DNA of 64,000 nucleotides from Trichomonas vaginalis G3. Lineage: Eukaryota; Parabasalia; Trichomonadida; Trichomonadidae. The DNA is taken from the NCBI RefSeq assembly GCF_026262505.1, contig NC_067203.1:26455411-26519410 (forward strand), given 5' to 3'. How positions within the stretch are numbered: position 1 is the first letter of the stretch; each line of letters begins with the position of its first letter. Below, in pieces: positions 29,414-38,646 of this stretch. Made by a program: the position numbers and the translations under genes. The notes beneath the pieces were generated by a model, which ran no database searches, was not told the DNA's origin, and saw nothing but the letters and a program-made list of their open reading frames with translations.

Positions 29414-30375
29414 TTATAAACGTTTTACATGGTAAACGTTATGAATTCGTGAGATTCTAAACAATTTCGTAGCTTCTATTTCTTCTTTTAGTACATCGAA
29501 TGTTTTAACAATGCCGAAGGTTTCTTTATACTTCTTCTTGACGTCAGATAAAAGGAAATCTTCTGCTGTTGGATAGTTTTTATTAAGAAATGTCAACATA
29601 TCCATTTTATCTTCTGCTGGCTTTTCTGCTTCTTTCTTTAAGTCTGCATAGTCGTTTCTCATACGTTCTATCTCTTTGACGGAGTAGTTATATTTTCTTA
29701 TTGCTGCTTTACATTTTGAACATTGCGGATTCATTTTTGCGTTATACATTGAAATAAAACCAGCTAGAACAACTAAGGCGTCAATGGTTTTCTTTAACTC
29801 AAAAGCTGCTGGTTTTATCTGTTCATTCCAACTTTACCTCTTCTATCTTTATTCTTATTTCCCAAACACATTTTGCAACTAATGAAACAAAGTTATCGTA
29901 TGTCTTAAACTCCACCGATTTATATATGTCAGAAATATTTTTATAAACCATGTCGCAATCTGTCCATAACTTTATGGTTGCAATGAAAACCAAGGAATTC
30001 ATAATTTACTTTACGTATGAATTTCTTAATTTCTACTGAGTCAGTTGCTTTGACTTCAATTTCGTCGAATTCAGGAATAGTTAGTTTTTGCTGCTGAATT
30101 TCAGGTAGTTTAGGCAAATGGTCGATGAGGTCCTCCATTTCATAAAGATACTGTTCATTTGTTTCATCTTTCGCACTACAGTCTAAATTACTTGTTAAAA
30201 GTTCTTGCTTTATCTTCTGGATTTCTGTTTCAAAAGTATATGAAGAAGGAATAAAGCTTTTCATCTCTACCAACATTGACGTAGGATTCATGACTAGCGA
30301 GTTTGGTGCTGTAGTTGTGGACAGAGTCCCGCCGTTCGTTGCTTGAATTGTTGTTGTGCCGATTGTTGAAATCAT
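29414..30375 (-). pseudogene. Cargo protein with CxxC motif, element A (broken)
   Basis: About 315 codons, about two breaks. The N-terminus is Thr/Ser-rich, then 'VEMKSFIPSSYTFETEIQKI', a cysteine/histidine group 'YEFLGFHCNHKVMD', a 'NPQCSKCKAAIRKYNYSVKE' zinc-knuckle-like part with coiled coil, and a C-terminal 'FLLSDVKKKYKETFGIVKTF' domain. The better copy is 43644 in B. It shares its leader with KilA-N genes. Possibly DNA-binding. No family is recognised. Confidence 0.6.
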
Positions 30376-30460
30376 ATCTTTTATACAAAATAAAAAAATA
30401 AATAAAAATAAAACTAACTTTATTTTTTCTATCTTAAGGAAATTCATGAAAATTCACGGG

Positions 30461-30508
30461 GGTGAAAAAACAGGTGAGAAAACGGGTGAGATCTCACCTC
30501 TTCACCTA
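30461..30508. promoter_or_regulatory. 12-bp iteron box, GGTGA type (A, cargo)
   Basis: GGTGAAAAAACA, GGTGAGAAAACG and GGTGAGATCTCACC, then TTCACC, in a 12-base register. It lies between the leader of the gene at 29414 and the end of the KilA-N gene at 30550. It is the inverted counterpart of 27592-27638. Confidence 0.8.
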
Positions 30509-30549
30509 AACATTATTTTTGGTGAATTCAATAAAAATAAATGGTTCAT

Positions 30550-31212
30550 TTACTCACAATATTTTTGTACAAAACGACCCCAAACTTTTAACTTCTTTTC
30601 TGCAGCTTCTAATGCTATCTTAGCGAGTTCATATTCTCTAAATTCTCTTTTTAAATCTTCTTGTTCCCATTGGTCTAGTTCGTATGGAGAATCTCTATAA
30701 CCATAACATATCTCACGTTCATGTTCTAATTGTTTTTCATGCATTTTTCTAACTTCTTCTTCAAACAAAGGTTTAGCATTCTCTACTGTATCTTCGAGTT
30801 CTTCTTCATCTAATTTCTCATGAACTTTCTTGTCTATGGAGTCCATAATTTTTCCAACTGCTATGCAATATTTTGGAGAAGCCCACATTGCTATATAGTT
30901 TATAAGTCTTGGGTCTACATACGTTCCTCTAACCTGTCTGATTTCATCAGGAATTCCCGCATGAATTTTGTATAAAAACCAACCGCCGGAATTCCGGCGG
31001 TTGCTATATTCTTCACAAAACGCCTTATAATACTCTTCCCAGGACTTATTTTCCAACAACTTTCTAAAGTCTTTCCTAAACTGCTGACACATTTTTGTTG
31101 CATTAATGTAACCATCCTTGTCTCTACGTAAGACTTCAATACCGTTATAAGTGCCTTTTGTGAATGTTTCGCCATTATATTTGTTAGTGAATGTTTTTGC
31201 TTCGACTGACAT
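30550..31212 (-). CDS. Second KilA-N domain protein, element A cargo
   Basis: About 220 codons from the ATG at 31212 and apparently whole. 'YNGIEVLRRDKDGYINATKM' and 'GTYVDPRLINYIAMWASPKY' are textbook KilA-N signatures. A long acidic/basic coiled coil follows ('EKQLEHEREICYGYRDSPYE' onwards). It is absent from B. The gene contains a perfect 22-bp palindrome at 30981. It probably encodes a sequence-specific DNA-binding protein. Regulation of the nearby iteron boxes is conceivable but unproven. Confidence 0.85.
   Translation of the reverse strand: MSVEAKTFTNKYNGETFTKGTYNGIEVLRRDKDGYINATKMCQQFRKDFRKLLENKSWEEYYKAFCEEYSNRRNSGGWFLYKIHAGIPDEIRQVRGTYVDPRLINYIAMWASPKYCIAVGKIMDSIDKKVHEKLDEEELEDTVENAKPLFEEEVRKMHEKQLEHEREICYGYRDSPYELDQWEQEDLKREFREYELAKIALEAAEKKLKVWGRFVQKYCE
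30981..31002. repeat. Perfect 22-bp palindrome inside the KilA-N gene
   Basis: AACCGCCGGA joined to ATTCCGGCGGTT forms a perfect self-complementary sequence in the coding region ('SNRRNSGGWF'). It is much richer in GC than its surroundings. It may be a double-hairpin relative or an autoregulatory operator. Confidence 0.8.
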
Positions 31213-31242
31213 TTCTGTTCTTACATACAAAATAAAAAAAAT
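31213..31242 (-). promoter_or_regulatory. Shared cargo-gene leader (A, second KilA-N gene)
   Basis: On the minus strand ATTTTGTATGTAAGAACAGA directly precedes the ATG. It is almost the same as the leader at 28511 and those in B, which supports the start at 31212. Confidence 0.7.
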
Positions 31243-31292
31243 AAATAAAAATAAAACTAACTTTATTTTTTCTGTCTTAAGGAAATTCATGA

Positions 31293-31339
31293 GGGTAGAA
31301 ATGAGGTTAGAAATCGGGTTAGATCTAACCATCTACCCT
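31293..31339. promoter_or_regulatory. 12-bp iteron box, GGTTA type (A, cargo)
   Basis: GGGTAGAAATGA, GGTTAGAAATCG, GGTTAGATCTAACC, then CATCTACCC, in a 12-base register, followed by AAACATTATTTTT. It is the inverted partner of 29348-29405. Confidence 0.85.
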
Positions 31340-31426
31340 AAACATTATTTTTGGTGTAAATTTATGAAAACATTAATAATACATGACTGTTCTCATTCAT
31401 GTCTGATTTACATCTAATGAAAAAGT

Positions 31427-32512
31427 TTAGAAGAATTTTCTTATTCTTTCTGGCATATTTTTGTCTTTCCAGTACACCCGCTCTAATGGTCCCAGATGTG
31501 TTGGCTTTGACTCTCTCAAGTTCTTAGATGGTATAACATCTTCAACGCCTCCTTCATATCTTACTTTATAAGTGTCATCGTTTATGTTGTAGCCAAGTAT
31601 TTCAATAACCACTCCTCGCTTTGCTTCGTCAATGGTTTCAGCAAGTTTGCCATTACTACTTTCGACTAATTTATGTCGAGGGTAAAACGCAATGGAGTCG
31701 TCAGCAGCTTTTATAAGATATCCATTACCTTGCGTAGAGTCTACGATATAATAGTTTCTACTTAACCTTAAACATTTCTTTGTCAACGGTTTGTCGTCAA
31801 GAACTACACGAACTCTTGTACCAGGAATGAGAGTAAATTGTGTTGAATTTCTGATATTTTGTGTTTGACTTCGTTTCTTTTGTATATACTTTTCTTCTTG
31901 TTGTTGTGTCATTGAATTTGGTGTATGTCCTGTTGTAGAATGTGTTGAGGAATTATATACTTCGAGAAAATGTTTCATTGTTTCTTCGGTAAAGTCTCGC
32001 TCTTGGTTTAAATCTCTGAGCGTTCTTATGAAGCGGTTTATGATGCCGAGTATGTTATGGTTATGGTCTTCAGTAGTGTAGTGAGTTATGTTATGCTTAA
32101 TGAGAAAATCTGTGATTTCATTGCTGAGGTATGCACTGTCTTGGTCTGATGTTAAAGTACTTGGGCTATGTTCTGCTACAAACTTTTGTAAAACTCTTAA
32201 AACTTCATGAGTTCCTTTATTTTTCATTATATACGCAAAAGCTTTACGAGTGTTAACATTAATGAAGATGAGGAATGGTTTATGTCCTCCTTTTCTGCTT
32301 TGAATGAGAGTGTCAACTTGGTATGCGTCAGGAGTGTTGGAGTAAATTGGTAAAAAGTAGTCGTAAGGGTTTATTTTTGTTTGATGTACAACATTTTTGT
32401 CAAAGAACCTTTTCACTTCAGCTCTGTTAGTAAATCCCCAACTCTTTGCAGCTTCATTGAACTTCTTAAATGACCTCCATGGATGTTGTTCGAATACTTC
32501 TTTCAAACTCAT
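31427..32512 (-). CDS. Retroviral-type (rve) integrase of element A
   Basis: A 361-codon frame that looks whole. The N-terminal helical part is followed by the RNase H-fold core: 'AYQVDTLIQSRKGGHKPFLI' and 'FINVNTRKAFAYIM', then 'STLTSDQDSAYLSNEITDFL', then 'NILGIINRFIRTLRDLNQER'. A C-terminal chromo/SH3-like segment 'DTYKVRYEGGVEDVIPSKNL' follows. This is the Maverick integrase that inserts the element and makes the short target duplication. It lies between the cargo region and the fibre gene, in the same direction as the latter. A partial relative is in B. Confidence 0.88.
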   Translation of the reverse strand: MSLKEVFEQHPWRSFKKFNEAAKSWGFTNRAEVKRFFDKNVVHQTKINPYDYFLPIYSNTPDAYQVDTLIQSRKGGHKPFLIFINVNTRKAFAYIMKNKGTHEVLRVLQKFVAEHSPSTLTSDQDSAYLSNEITDFLIKHNITHYTTEDHNHNILGIINRFIRTLRDLNQERDFTEETMKHFLEVYNSSTHSTTGHTPNSMTQQQEEKYIQKKRSQTQNIRNSTQFTLIPGTRVRVVLDDKPLTKKCLRLSRNYYIVDSTQGNGYLIKAADDSIAFYPRHKLVESSNGKLAETIDEAKRGVVIEILGYNINDDTYKVRYEGGVEDVIPSKNLRESKPTHLGPLERVYWKDKNMPERIRKFF

Positions 32513-32552
32513 TTATGTAAAGTTAAAGATTTTATTCAAGGCTCAAGCGCGT

Positions 32553-34972
32553 TCATTGAACGCGGTACCATGCGAATATAGCCACAAATGGTGGCATATA
32601 ATCTGCACCCGAGCCTGTTGGATTTGTTGTGAAAGTGTGTGAATGATTTCCTCCCGGTTCAGTTGGTCGAAAAATCTTTTTTGCTGCATTGTTATAAGAT
32701 GGAGATAAAACATCATTGCCAGCTTCATACTCTGAGTTGTATAATGGGTGGTCTCTTAATGAGTGGCCATGGTCGCCAGAAAAGTTTGTAGTTCCTGTAT
32801 GAGTGTGCGGTGGAAGGTTTGCTTCTTTAATTTTCTTCGAACCTCCTCTTTGCTTTGAATATCTAGCACAGTATAAGAATTTATCTACAATCTGCTTCCA
32901 CATACCAAAACCTAAAACTGTTTCTGGATTTGTTGAGTTCATTGACGTATAAATAGAGCCTATAGGATATAATGTTTGAAGTATTTCAGTCTTTAATGTT
33001 TGAAGCTCTGTTTTGTCTGCTTTCTTATCTAACATTGCTGGTAGTTCATATGTTTCAAAGTTTCTGGCATGACCTTCGATATTCCTGCAACTCTTATCTA
33101 AATTGTTAAGAGTATCTTTTACGCTTGTACTCGGATTCTCTAAAGGTGCACTTGAACCCAAATCATAGTTCAATATTATGTCATCTGCTCTAACAGTAGT
33201 GAAGGAGTTATGTGTATGTTCTTTATCTGCTTTTTTATCTAACATTGCTGGTAGTTCATATGTTTCAAAGTTTCTGACATGACCTTCAATGTTCATACAT
33301 TTACTATTTAAGGAGTTTAGTGTATCTTTTACGCTTGTACTTGGATTCTCTAAAAGTGCACTTGAACCAAGGGTATAGTTCAATATTATGTCGTCTGCTC
33401 TAACAGTAGTGAAGGATTCATGTGTATGGTTCTTGTCAGCTTTACTATTTAATGTAGCTTGAAGTTCATTTATATCGGAGATATTGTGTTTATGAGATTT
33501 CAAAACTTTGTTCGTTGCGTCAAGTTCATCTTTGTCAGCTTTACTTTTAATAGCATCTTCAAAAGTTATTTTTGTCTTAACTCTCAACATAAATCTTGGT
33601 TCAACTAATACACCGTTAACAAAGAAACTAGAGGCATATATTTCATCGTTATAACCAAATGCTTCTTGTGCTTTACCTGTGTCATACTGTACAGTACAGC
33701 TTATGTCATAACCTTTAGCACGAATGTATTTATATCTTCTTTCATTAACATCTTCCGTCTTCACTTTTTCATCCTGTGTTAAATATCCATGGTAATCCGT
33801 TATAATCTGTTCATCTGAAGTTATATAATGAACATGGTTTTTATCTGCTTTTTCGGCTAATTTCTTATTAACATCATTCACTTCTAATTCAACTCTTCCG
33901 CCAGAACTCTTATTATCATTAATCTTTTTCATTAATTCGGTAATTACGTCATAAAGACTATATTCTGTTTTCGGTTTTGTAAATAATGAGTCAAAATTTC
34001 TTTTCATCATTACATCGCTGACATTAATGATATCACCAATTCCTTTTTCATTTATTCTCTTCATTAATTCTGCAATAATGACGAATATATAATCTGTTAA
34101 TTTATTCTCTTCATCGAGGGTTATAGAATGTTTTGAAATTGAATCATTAACTCCTCTAAATAAATCAATAACTTCAGGATACACGTTTTTAAAGTCTCGA
34201 ATAACCCGACCAGTATCCTGTTGTTCATGTTCTTCGTTCCCGTCGTTACGTGGTTTTATATCTCTAATCATCATCAACGCAGCCATAACCGGAGGGTTTG
34301 TTGCTACCTGTTCGAAAATCTGGCCGTTATGTATGGTATATCTAAATAATTTCTTTGTGTTTGTCAAAACATTTGAAACAAGTCTTTAAAACCATCTACA
34401 AAATTTCCCGTTTCACCTAATGTTCTTGCAGCATTTACAAGCTCACCCATTCCAGCTTTTGACCCCAAAAACGTCCATATTGCGTTTATTTCACTCTGTA
34501 TAGTTGTCCATTCAGCGAAACTAACACCCGCATTCGCTAAGCTGAAAATGAAATTCAGTGGATCGAACTTAATTCCACCTTCTTTTTCAATTTCAACGAA
34601 CTCACAAACATGAGATTTTAAGTATTCTTTCGTTAAAATTGTTTTCCCCGATGTTATGTCATTAACGAAACTATCACCGTCAAAAGTTAACGAATTCAAT
34701 TTCGTCGTTGATGCTTTTATTTCATACACCGCTTTATCGATAGTTTTTGGCTTACCTTCTTTAGAAGTGTATGAAACATTAATGAATGAATTATATGTAT
34801 TCATGAATGAATTAAAATCAATGATTTTCATTAATGACGCCTTTAATGATTCATTTACTGTCGAATCCCTTAAAGTAATTAATGAACTGTCATTTATGAA
34901 AGGTACACTGCAAACCGTCGAGTTTGGATCAAATGCTATAGTTGGTGCAGGAATATTAATGATATAAGTCAT
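32553..34972 (-). pseudogene. Phage-like tail-fibre protein, middle and collar region, element A
   Basis: Coding for about 800 residues in overlapping frames. It has repeated 'KADKNHTH' segments, two tandem copies of a module of about 87 residues ('TTVRADDIILNYTLGSSALL'), and a C-terminal phage tail-collar/short-tail-fibre domain: 'LYPIGSIYTSMNSTNPETVL', 'NLPPHTHTGTTNFSGDHGHS', 'HSHTFTTNPT'. These are hallmarks of tailed-phage receptor-binding proteins. The likely role is a virion spike that attaches to cells. It is directly followed by the integrase gene. The fibre/penton block of A is rearranged compared with B, so no complete fibre gene is present. Confidence 0.85.
33030..33425 (-). repeat. 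Two tandem modules of about 190 bp in the fibre gene
   Basis: The stretch coding for 'HNSFTTVRADDIILNY' through 'FETYELPAMLDKKADK' occurs twice in tandem with about 90 percent identity. The nucleotide blocks CTAACATTGCTGGTAGTTCA at 33,030 and 33,240 show it directly. Such units lengthen fibre shafts. Confidence 0.85.
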
Positions 34973-36266
34973 TAAATCATTAAGTGACGTAAATAATGTT
35001 GTCGTTTTTGATTTAATTTCTTTAGCATGAATGCAAGCGCCTCATTCTGTAGACCTAAGTTTGTTTGTAGTTTTACTGTCCCGTATTCGTTTGGGTCTGT
35101 ACTTTGCAAATAGAACAACATTTTATTCTCATTAAAATATGAGTATAGCTGCATATGCGTATGAAGCTGACAGAGCTAAACGTTTATATTTTGGTCAATA
35201 CTCTCTCACACTTACTGACAAATATATTGTTATCACTGATGGAAATACTGAGAAATACATAACATGGAAGGACTATGAAAAGTTTGACCCTATTTTAACT
35301 CCATGTACTATGCCGTTTATAAAGGACGGTGAAATTATTGAAAAAGATAATACAACCGTATATAGGTCTGTTTATGAAGCATTAGAATATATGTTGAATC
35401 ATAACCCAAAAAGATTTGACCCAAGCACTACACCATGTGCAATGCCCTTTATTAAGGACGGTGAAATCGTAAGAGTTCCGAATTCAACGGTTTACACAGC
35501 TGTTCAAAACAGTTTACAAAACATTTTAGCGAATATCTTTAATTCAGAAACTACAGAAATAAAATTACCGTATATAACATTCAGAATGGTTGACTTCAAT
35601 ACTATCGCTTCATTCGTTATAACAGATGAAACAGATTTCATGGAGATTGAAATAGATGGAAAGAAGCACGAAATAAGATTTCACAATAATGTAGAATATA
35701 AGATGGAAACATTAGCTGGAGTGTTAAATGCTCTCATAAATACTACAATAAACAAAGATAACGAAGAAAACTTAATGAATGTTAAACTTATTGCAGGAGT
35801 TTTGAAGTTCAGTTATGTGAAGGAGTTTAAGATACCAAGAATGAGTCATAGAGTACAACTTCTTTTGGGTGCATACCATATGACATTTCCTTTGAAAAGT
35901 GTTGACAAAACGATTGAGATGAAATCTGTTCCATACGTATGTTATGGCAATTGTTTATACATTGAGTCTAAAATAGCTAATGTCACAGGCATTTCAGGAG
36001 TTAATAGTAAAGGTTCAGTAGAATATAAATCCTTCTGTTATGCAGTCAATTCAATGTTCATTCCAAACGTTCCTGTCATAGCAACTCATTTAGGTAAATG
36101 GGTTCGCATTAGTCCTCATAATTTGAAAGACATGCAATTCAGACTTGTTGACTTTCAAGGAGAGCCTGTAGAACTGAAGGCACCAGTGCGAATGACTGTT
36201 GAAGTTGACTTTTTAGAAAATATTAAATGCAACAGCTTACAAGAGAACTCAGAGCTAAAAATATAA
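34973..36266. pseudogene. Fibre N-terminal and penton-like gene block of element A (rearranged)
   Basis: This block holds the divergent start of two genes. One is the tail-fibre N-terminus ('MSIAAYAYEADRAKRLYFGQ', with repeated 'FDPSTTPCAMPFIKDGEIV' modules, plus strand). The other is penton-like protein 2 ('MQLYSYFNENKMLFYLQSTD'). Coding for the rest of the penton-like protein ('LLLGAYHMTFPLKSVDKTIE', 'DMQFRLVDFQGEPVELKAPV') follows on the plus strand up to about 36,266. The arrangement differs from B, where the penton-like gene is continuous. Both genes are broken here. Confidence 0.65.
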
Positions 36267-36360
36267 AGTATGAATGTTATGTATTAGGTCATGAACTTTG
36301 GTTGTTGCTGTTTGATGAAACAAATGAGTTAGTTATGTCAGTCAAGAGAACAGAAAAATA
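36227..36360 (+). pseudogene. Left part of a small element A gene interrupted by element B
   Basis: 'MQQLTRELRAKNIKYECYVL' and 'GHELWLLLFDETNELVMSVK' run into the left end of B. The whole 79-codon version is at 40568 in B. The right part of this A gene resumes at 56170. It overlaps the 3' end of the penton-like coding region. Function unknown. Confidence 0.85.
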
Positions 36361-36365
36361 TTGTG
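36361..36365. repeat. Target site duplication (left) of element B: TTGTG
   Basis: TTGTG borders the AGTTAGTATACAAGTCTTGG terminus of B and is repeated at 56165-56169. The intact site can be read in the homologous gene of B at 40568, where the five bases occur once. Confidence 0.95.
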
Positions 36366-36558
36366 AGTTAGTATACAAGTCTTGGGTATGGTGGCACTGC
36401 GTTCCACCTTACCCAATACTTGTGAATTTGACACTTTACAAAACCGTTAACGTATATTTTACAACATGAACGCAAAAACTAACTTAACCTTAAATATTTA
36501 CAAAGCCGCCAACAATTTCACCTCATTATCGTTCTCACTAACAACTTCACTAATGTTC

Positions 36559-36843
36559 TCATAAATTTTCCTCAATATCTTCATCATCAGTGTTAACCCT
36601 ATTGTAGTCATACTTGAAGCCATAAACTTTCTCTAACTTCTTAACGTACAATTTACATAACTTACCTTCGTCATCGTATGGTTTAATGATATAACTATTT
36701 CTATCTTTATAAACAGTCAATGAAAAGTCAACTGGTCTCGGATGTATTTGAAAGAACATGTTATGCTCAGGAAGGAAGAATAAATGTTTAAATGTATGTT
36801 TGTTATATGTTTTGATTTGTATGAGTTGCTTTTGTTCTGTCAT
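36559..36843 (-). CDS. TIR-encoded small protein of element B (left copy)
   Basis: 95 codons, whole and identical by eye to 55687-55971. 'YNKHTFKHLFFLPEHNMFFQ', 'YIIKPYDDEGKLCKLYVKKL', acidic end 'NTDDEDIEENL'. The central pattern (FF-P-x-N-x-F-F, later D-E-G-K/R ... L-x-V-K-L) recurs at the C-terminus of the HNH nuclease at 50911 ('YYYVPSEDVFYYFMGTQYRR', 'ITDVEGRRTKLSIAKFKR'), so it appears to be a free-standing form of that domain. It is plausibly an end-binding protein. Confidence 0.7.
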   Translation of the reverse strand: MTEQKQLIQIKTYNKHTFKHLFFLPEHNMFFQIHPRPVDFSLTVYKDRNSYIIKPYDDEGKLCKLYVKKLEKVYGFKYDYNRVNTDDEDIEENL

Positions 36844-36942
36844 TACATCCAAATAAAATAAAAATAATTTTAAAAAATAAAATAAAAAATAAATGATATC
36901 ACCACCCTCACACGTATGAAAACATAGCACAAAAATAAATTT

Positions 36943-36990
36943 AGGTGAAGTGGTGAGATATAACCCGATTTCTAACCTCATTTCTAACCT
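36943..36990. promoter_or_regulatory. 12-bp iteron box, mixed type (B, left TIR)
   Basis: GGTGAAGT, GGTGAGATATAACC, then TTCTAACC twice in a 12-base register. The left arm is of GGTGA type and the right arm of GGTTA type. The partner at 55543-55588 is also mixed. Confidence 0.7.
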
Positions 36991-36997
36991 GTTGAAT

Positions 36998-37524
36998 TCA
37001 TTGCTTTATAACTCTCTTCCTTGGTTTCTTTTTAGTTGCTTTCTTCACGTCTGTCTCCAACTTGACTGTCTTTCTTCTTCGTCCATAATGATACCAATTA
37101 CTTCCACCAGTCAATGGGTCAAATGGTCGTTCATAAGGGTTTCCATACATTCCATAAGGTCCGTATGGATAAACCGCTGGTGGAGAAGAAACATTTTCTT
37201 TAGTTCCATCGACTCTATTTAAATGCATTGTTTCACCTTTCATCTGGTCATTAAAGTCTTTTGCGTGTTTTGCAAACTCATCGTCCTTTCCTAAAGCATT
37301 TTCTGACTCAGTCGCAACCAAATTGGATGCTTTATTTATGAGCCCTATTTTATTTAATCTTAACTTCTTTGCAACCCAGCCTCCAATCTTCCTTTATTTG
37401 CATCTAATGTCTTTGAAACCCTTCCTCCACTCATTTTATTTACTGCGTCATAAGCTCCAAGTGCTTTTGCTCCAAATGCTAATGCTTTTGTTCCCATTGC
37501 GCCTAAAGCTGCCCAAGCTACCAT
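36998..37524 (-). pseudogene. Basic pVI/core-like protein, element B
   Basis: About 175 codons, about one break. The whole version is at 59373 in A. An amphipathic glycine/alanine-rich N-terminus ('ALGAMGTKALAFGAKALGAY') is followed by 'SGGRVSKNLDANKGKIGGWV', a tyrosine/proline-rich middle ('PYGPYGMYGNPYERPFDPLT') and a strongly basic end ('KKATKKKPRKRVIKQ'). The layout recalls adenovirus protein VI or core proteins: a membrane-active helix plus a DNA/nuclear-targeting tail. Assigned by layout only. Confidence 0.5.
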
Positions 37525-37749
37525 TTACCCCATATTAAAATCATCTCTCTTCAATATTATCTCATAAAAGTTCTCGTTACTGGAGAAAGTCAATGAAACA
37601 TAAACGTTCTCACGGGCTTCGCCTCACCGCTTTGCGGTCTATCTAACTTCTTTCTTATCTCATCTATTCGCTTCAAAATGTCTGAACAATTGCTAACATC
37701 TTCTACAACAGTTATTTCATCATGAACGACCTTTAAGAACAAGCTCATT
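37525..37749 (-). pseudogene. Small unknown protein of element B with inserted hairpin module
   Basis: Counterpart of the 65-codon gene at 59175 in A ('MSLFLKVIHDEITVVEDVSN', 'NFYEIILKRDDF'). It carries a double-hairpin module (37614-37638) that A lacks. Its start and stop overlap those of its neighbours by a few bases, suggesting a compact cluster. Broken. Function unknown. Confidence 0.55.
37614..37638. repeat. Double-hairpin module (B only)
   Basis: GGGCTTCGCC, two bases, ACCGCTTTGCGGT. It lies in the gene at 37525. The same place in A (about 59,283) has no such sequence, and the flanks AAGAAGTT and GAGAACGTTTATG match in both. Confidence 0.8.
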
Positions 37750-38630
37750 TAATATGCAATTAAAATCATCTCAATAATGAGTCCATCCTTTCCATCTTTA
37801 GGTAGCACAACATCTTTCATTGAAGAAGGTTCGACAAGTCTTATGTTAAACTTACTGACAAAGTTTGTTATACTATAATGCTTCGGTGGCGAATACATGT
37901 AGTTTGAAAGACATAATATAGATTCTTCAGCAAATTCACTTATACTGGATTTTATAACAATGTTCTCACGAGACCAAACGCCACCAATTGACAATCTTGT
38001 AAGCAATCCTGCTGAGCCTTCAACTGTAAACGTCGATGGTAACATTCCACGAAGGTCATCTATTGACATCTTTGAGTCACTGAATTTAAATATTTTCTTA
38101 AAGCAATCGTCATTATCTAACCATGCAATAGCTTTGAAGTTTTCATTCGAATATACATCTGCTTCATTAAATGTAAAACCTGACTTCTTTGCAGAGGCGA
38201 TTTTAAAATCTATTGCATTTGTTTCAAAATTATATGCTATGGTAACTTCTGAAGGTAATGGGTGTCCTTCTGCTATAAGTTGTTCTTTCAATACCATTTG
38301 AAGCTTTGTGTTAAAAACTTTCATGTCATCTCCTGTATCTAAGTTCACATACACAGCAACAGGGAAACTATCTTGCTTCTTTGTTTCATCATTATATCTC
38401 AAAACATTAAAGTTCTTCAATAATATTGTCCTTCCTGCTGGAATACTTCTAACTTGTCTTATTTCAATAGCTTTCTCACCTCCTACATACTCTACCCAGT
38501 GTCTTGGATATTCATAAGTATACTGACTTTCTTGAATTTTGGTTGGTTTCATCATAACGTGTTCATAGTATATCTTTATACTCTTGTCAGTTAGACTCGG
38601 TGCTATGTTCTGAATATTTCTGACTTGCAT
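37749..38630 (-). CDS. Penton-like minor capsid protein 3, element B
   Basis: About 293 codons, apparently whole, from the ATG at 38630. The N-terminal region contains 'YEYPRHWVEYVGGEKAIEIR' and 'FPVAVYVNLDTGDDMKVFNT'. The C-terminal region has 'SKFNIRLVEPSSMKDVVLPK', the same closing pattern as the penton-like proteins at 40768 and 10536. It is divergent from the ATPase gene, 16 bases apart, as capsid and packaging genes often are in compact viral genomes. The copy in A is 58293. Confidence 0.65.
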   Translation of the reverse strand: MQVRNIQNIAPSLTDKSIKIYYEHVMMKPTKIQESQYTYEYPRHWVEYVGGEKAIEIRQVRSIPAGRTILLKNFNVLRYNDETKKQDSFPVAVYVNLDTGDDMKVFNTKLQMVLKEQLIAEGHPLPSEVTIAYNFETNAIDFKIASAKKSGFTFNEADVYSNENFKAIAWLDNDDCFKKIFKFSDSKMSIDDLRGMLPSTFTVEGSAGLLTRLSIGGVWSRENIVIKSSISEFAEESILCLSNYMYSPPKHYSITNFVSKFNIRLVEPSSMKDVVLPKDGKDGLIIEMILIAY

Positions 38631-38646
38631 TTTTAATGGAGATAAA

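Larger units (their letters stand above)
36366..37009. repeat. Left terminal inverted repeat of element B
   Basis: 644 bases matching the reverse complement of 55523-56164 with only a handful of differences. It begins AGTTAGTATACAAGTCTTGG and ends at GAATTCATTGCTTTAT. It contains the terminal ORF, an AT tract and an iteron box. Beyond the inner end the two sides of B differ completely. Confidence 0.95.

Noticed and set aside
32553-34972. Interpretation of the window as an integrated tailed phage because of the tail-collar domain
   Set aside because: Capsid, ATPase, integrase and protein-primed polymerase are all of Maverick type. No terminase, portal or tail tube genes are seen.
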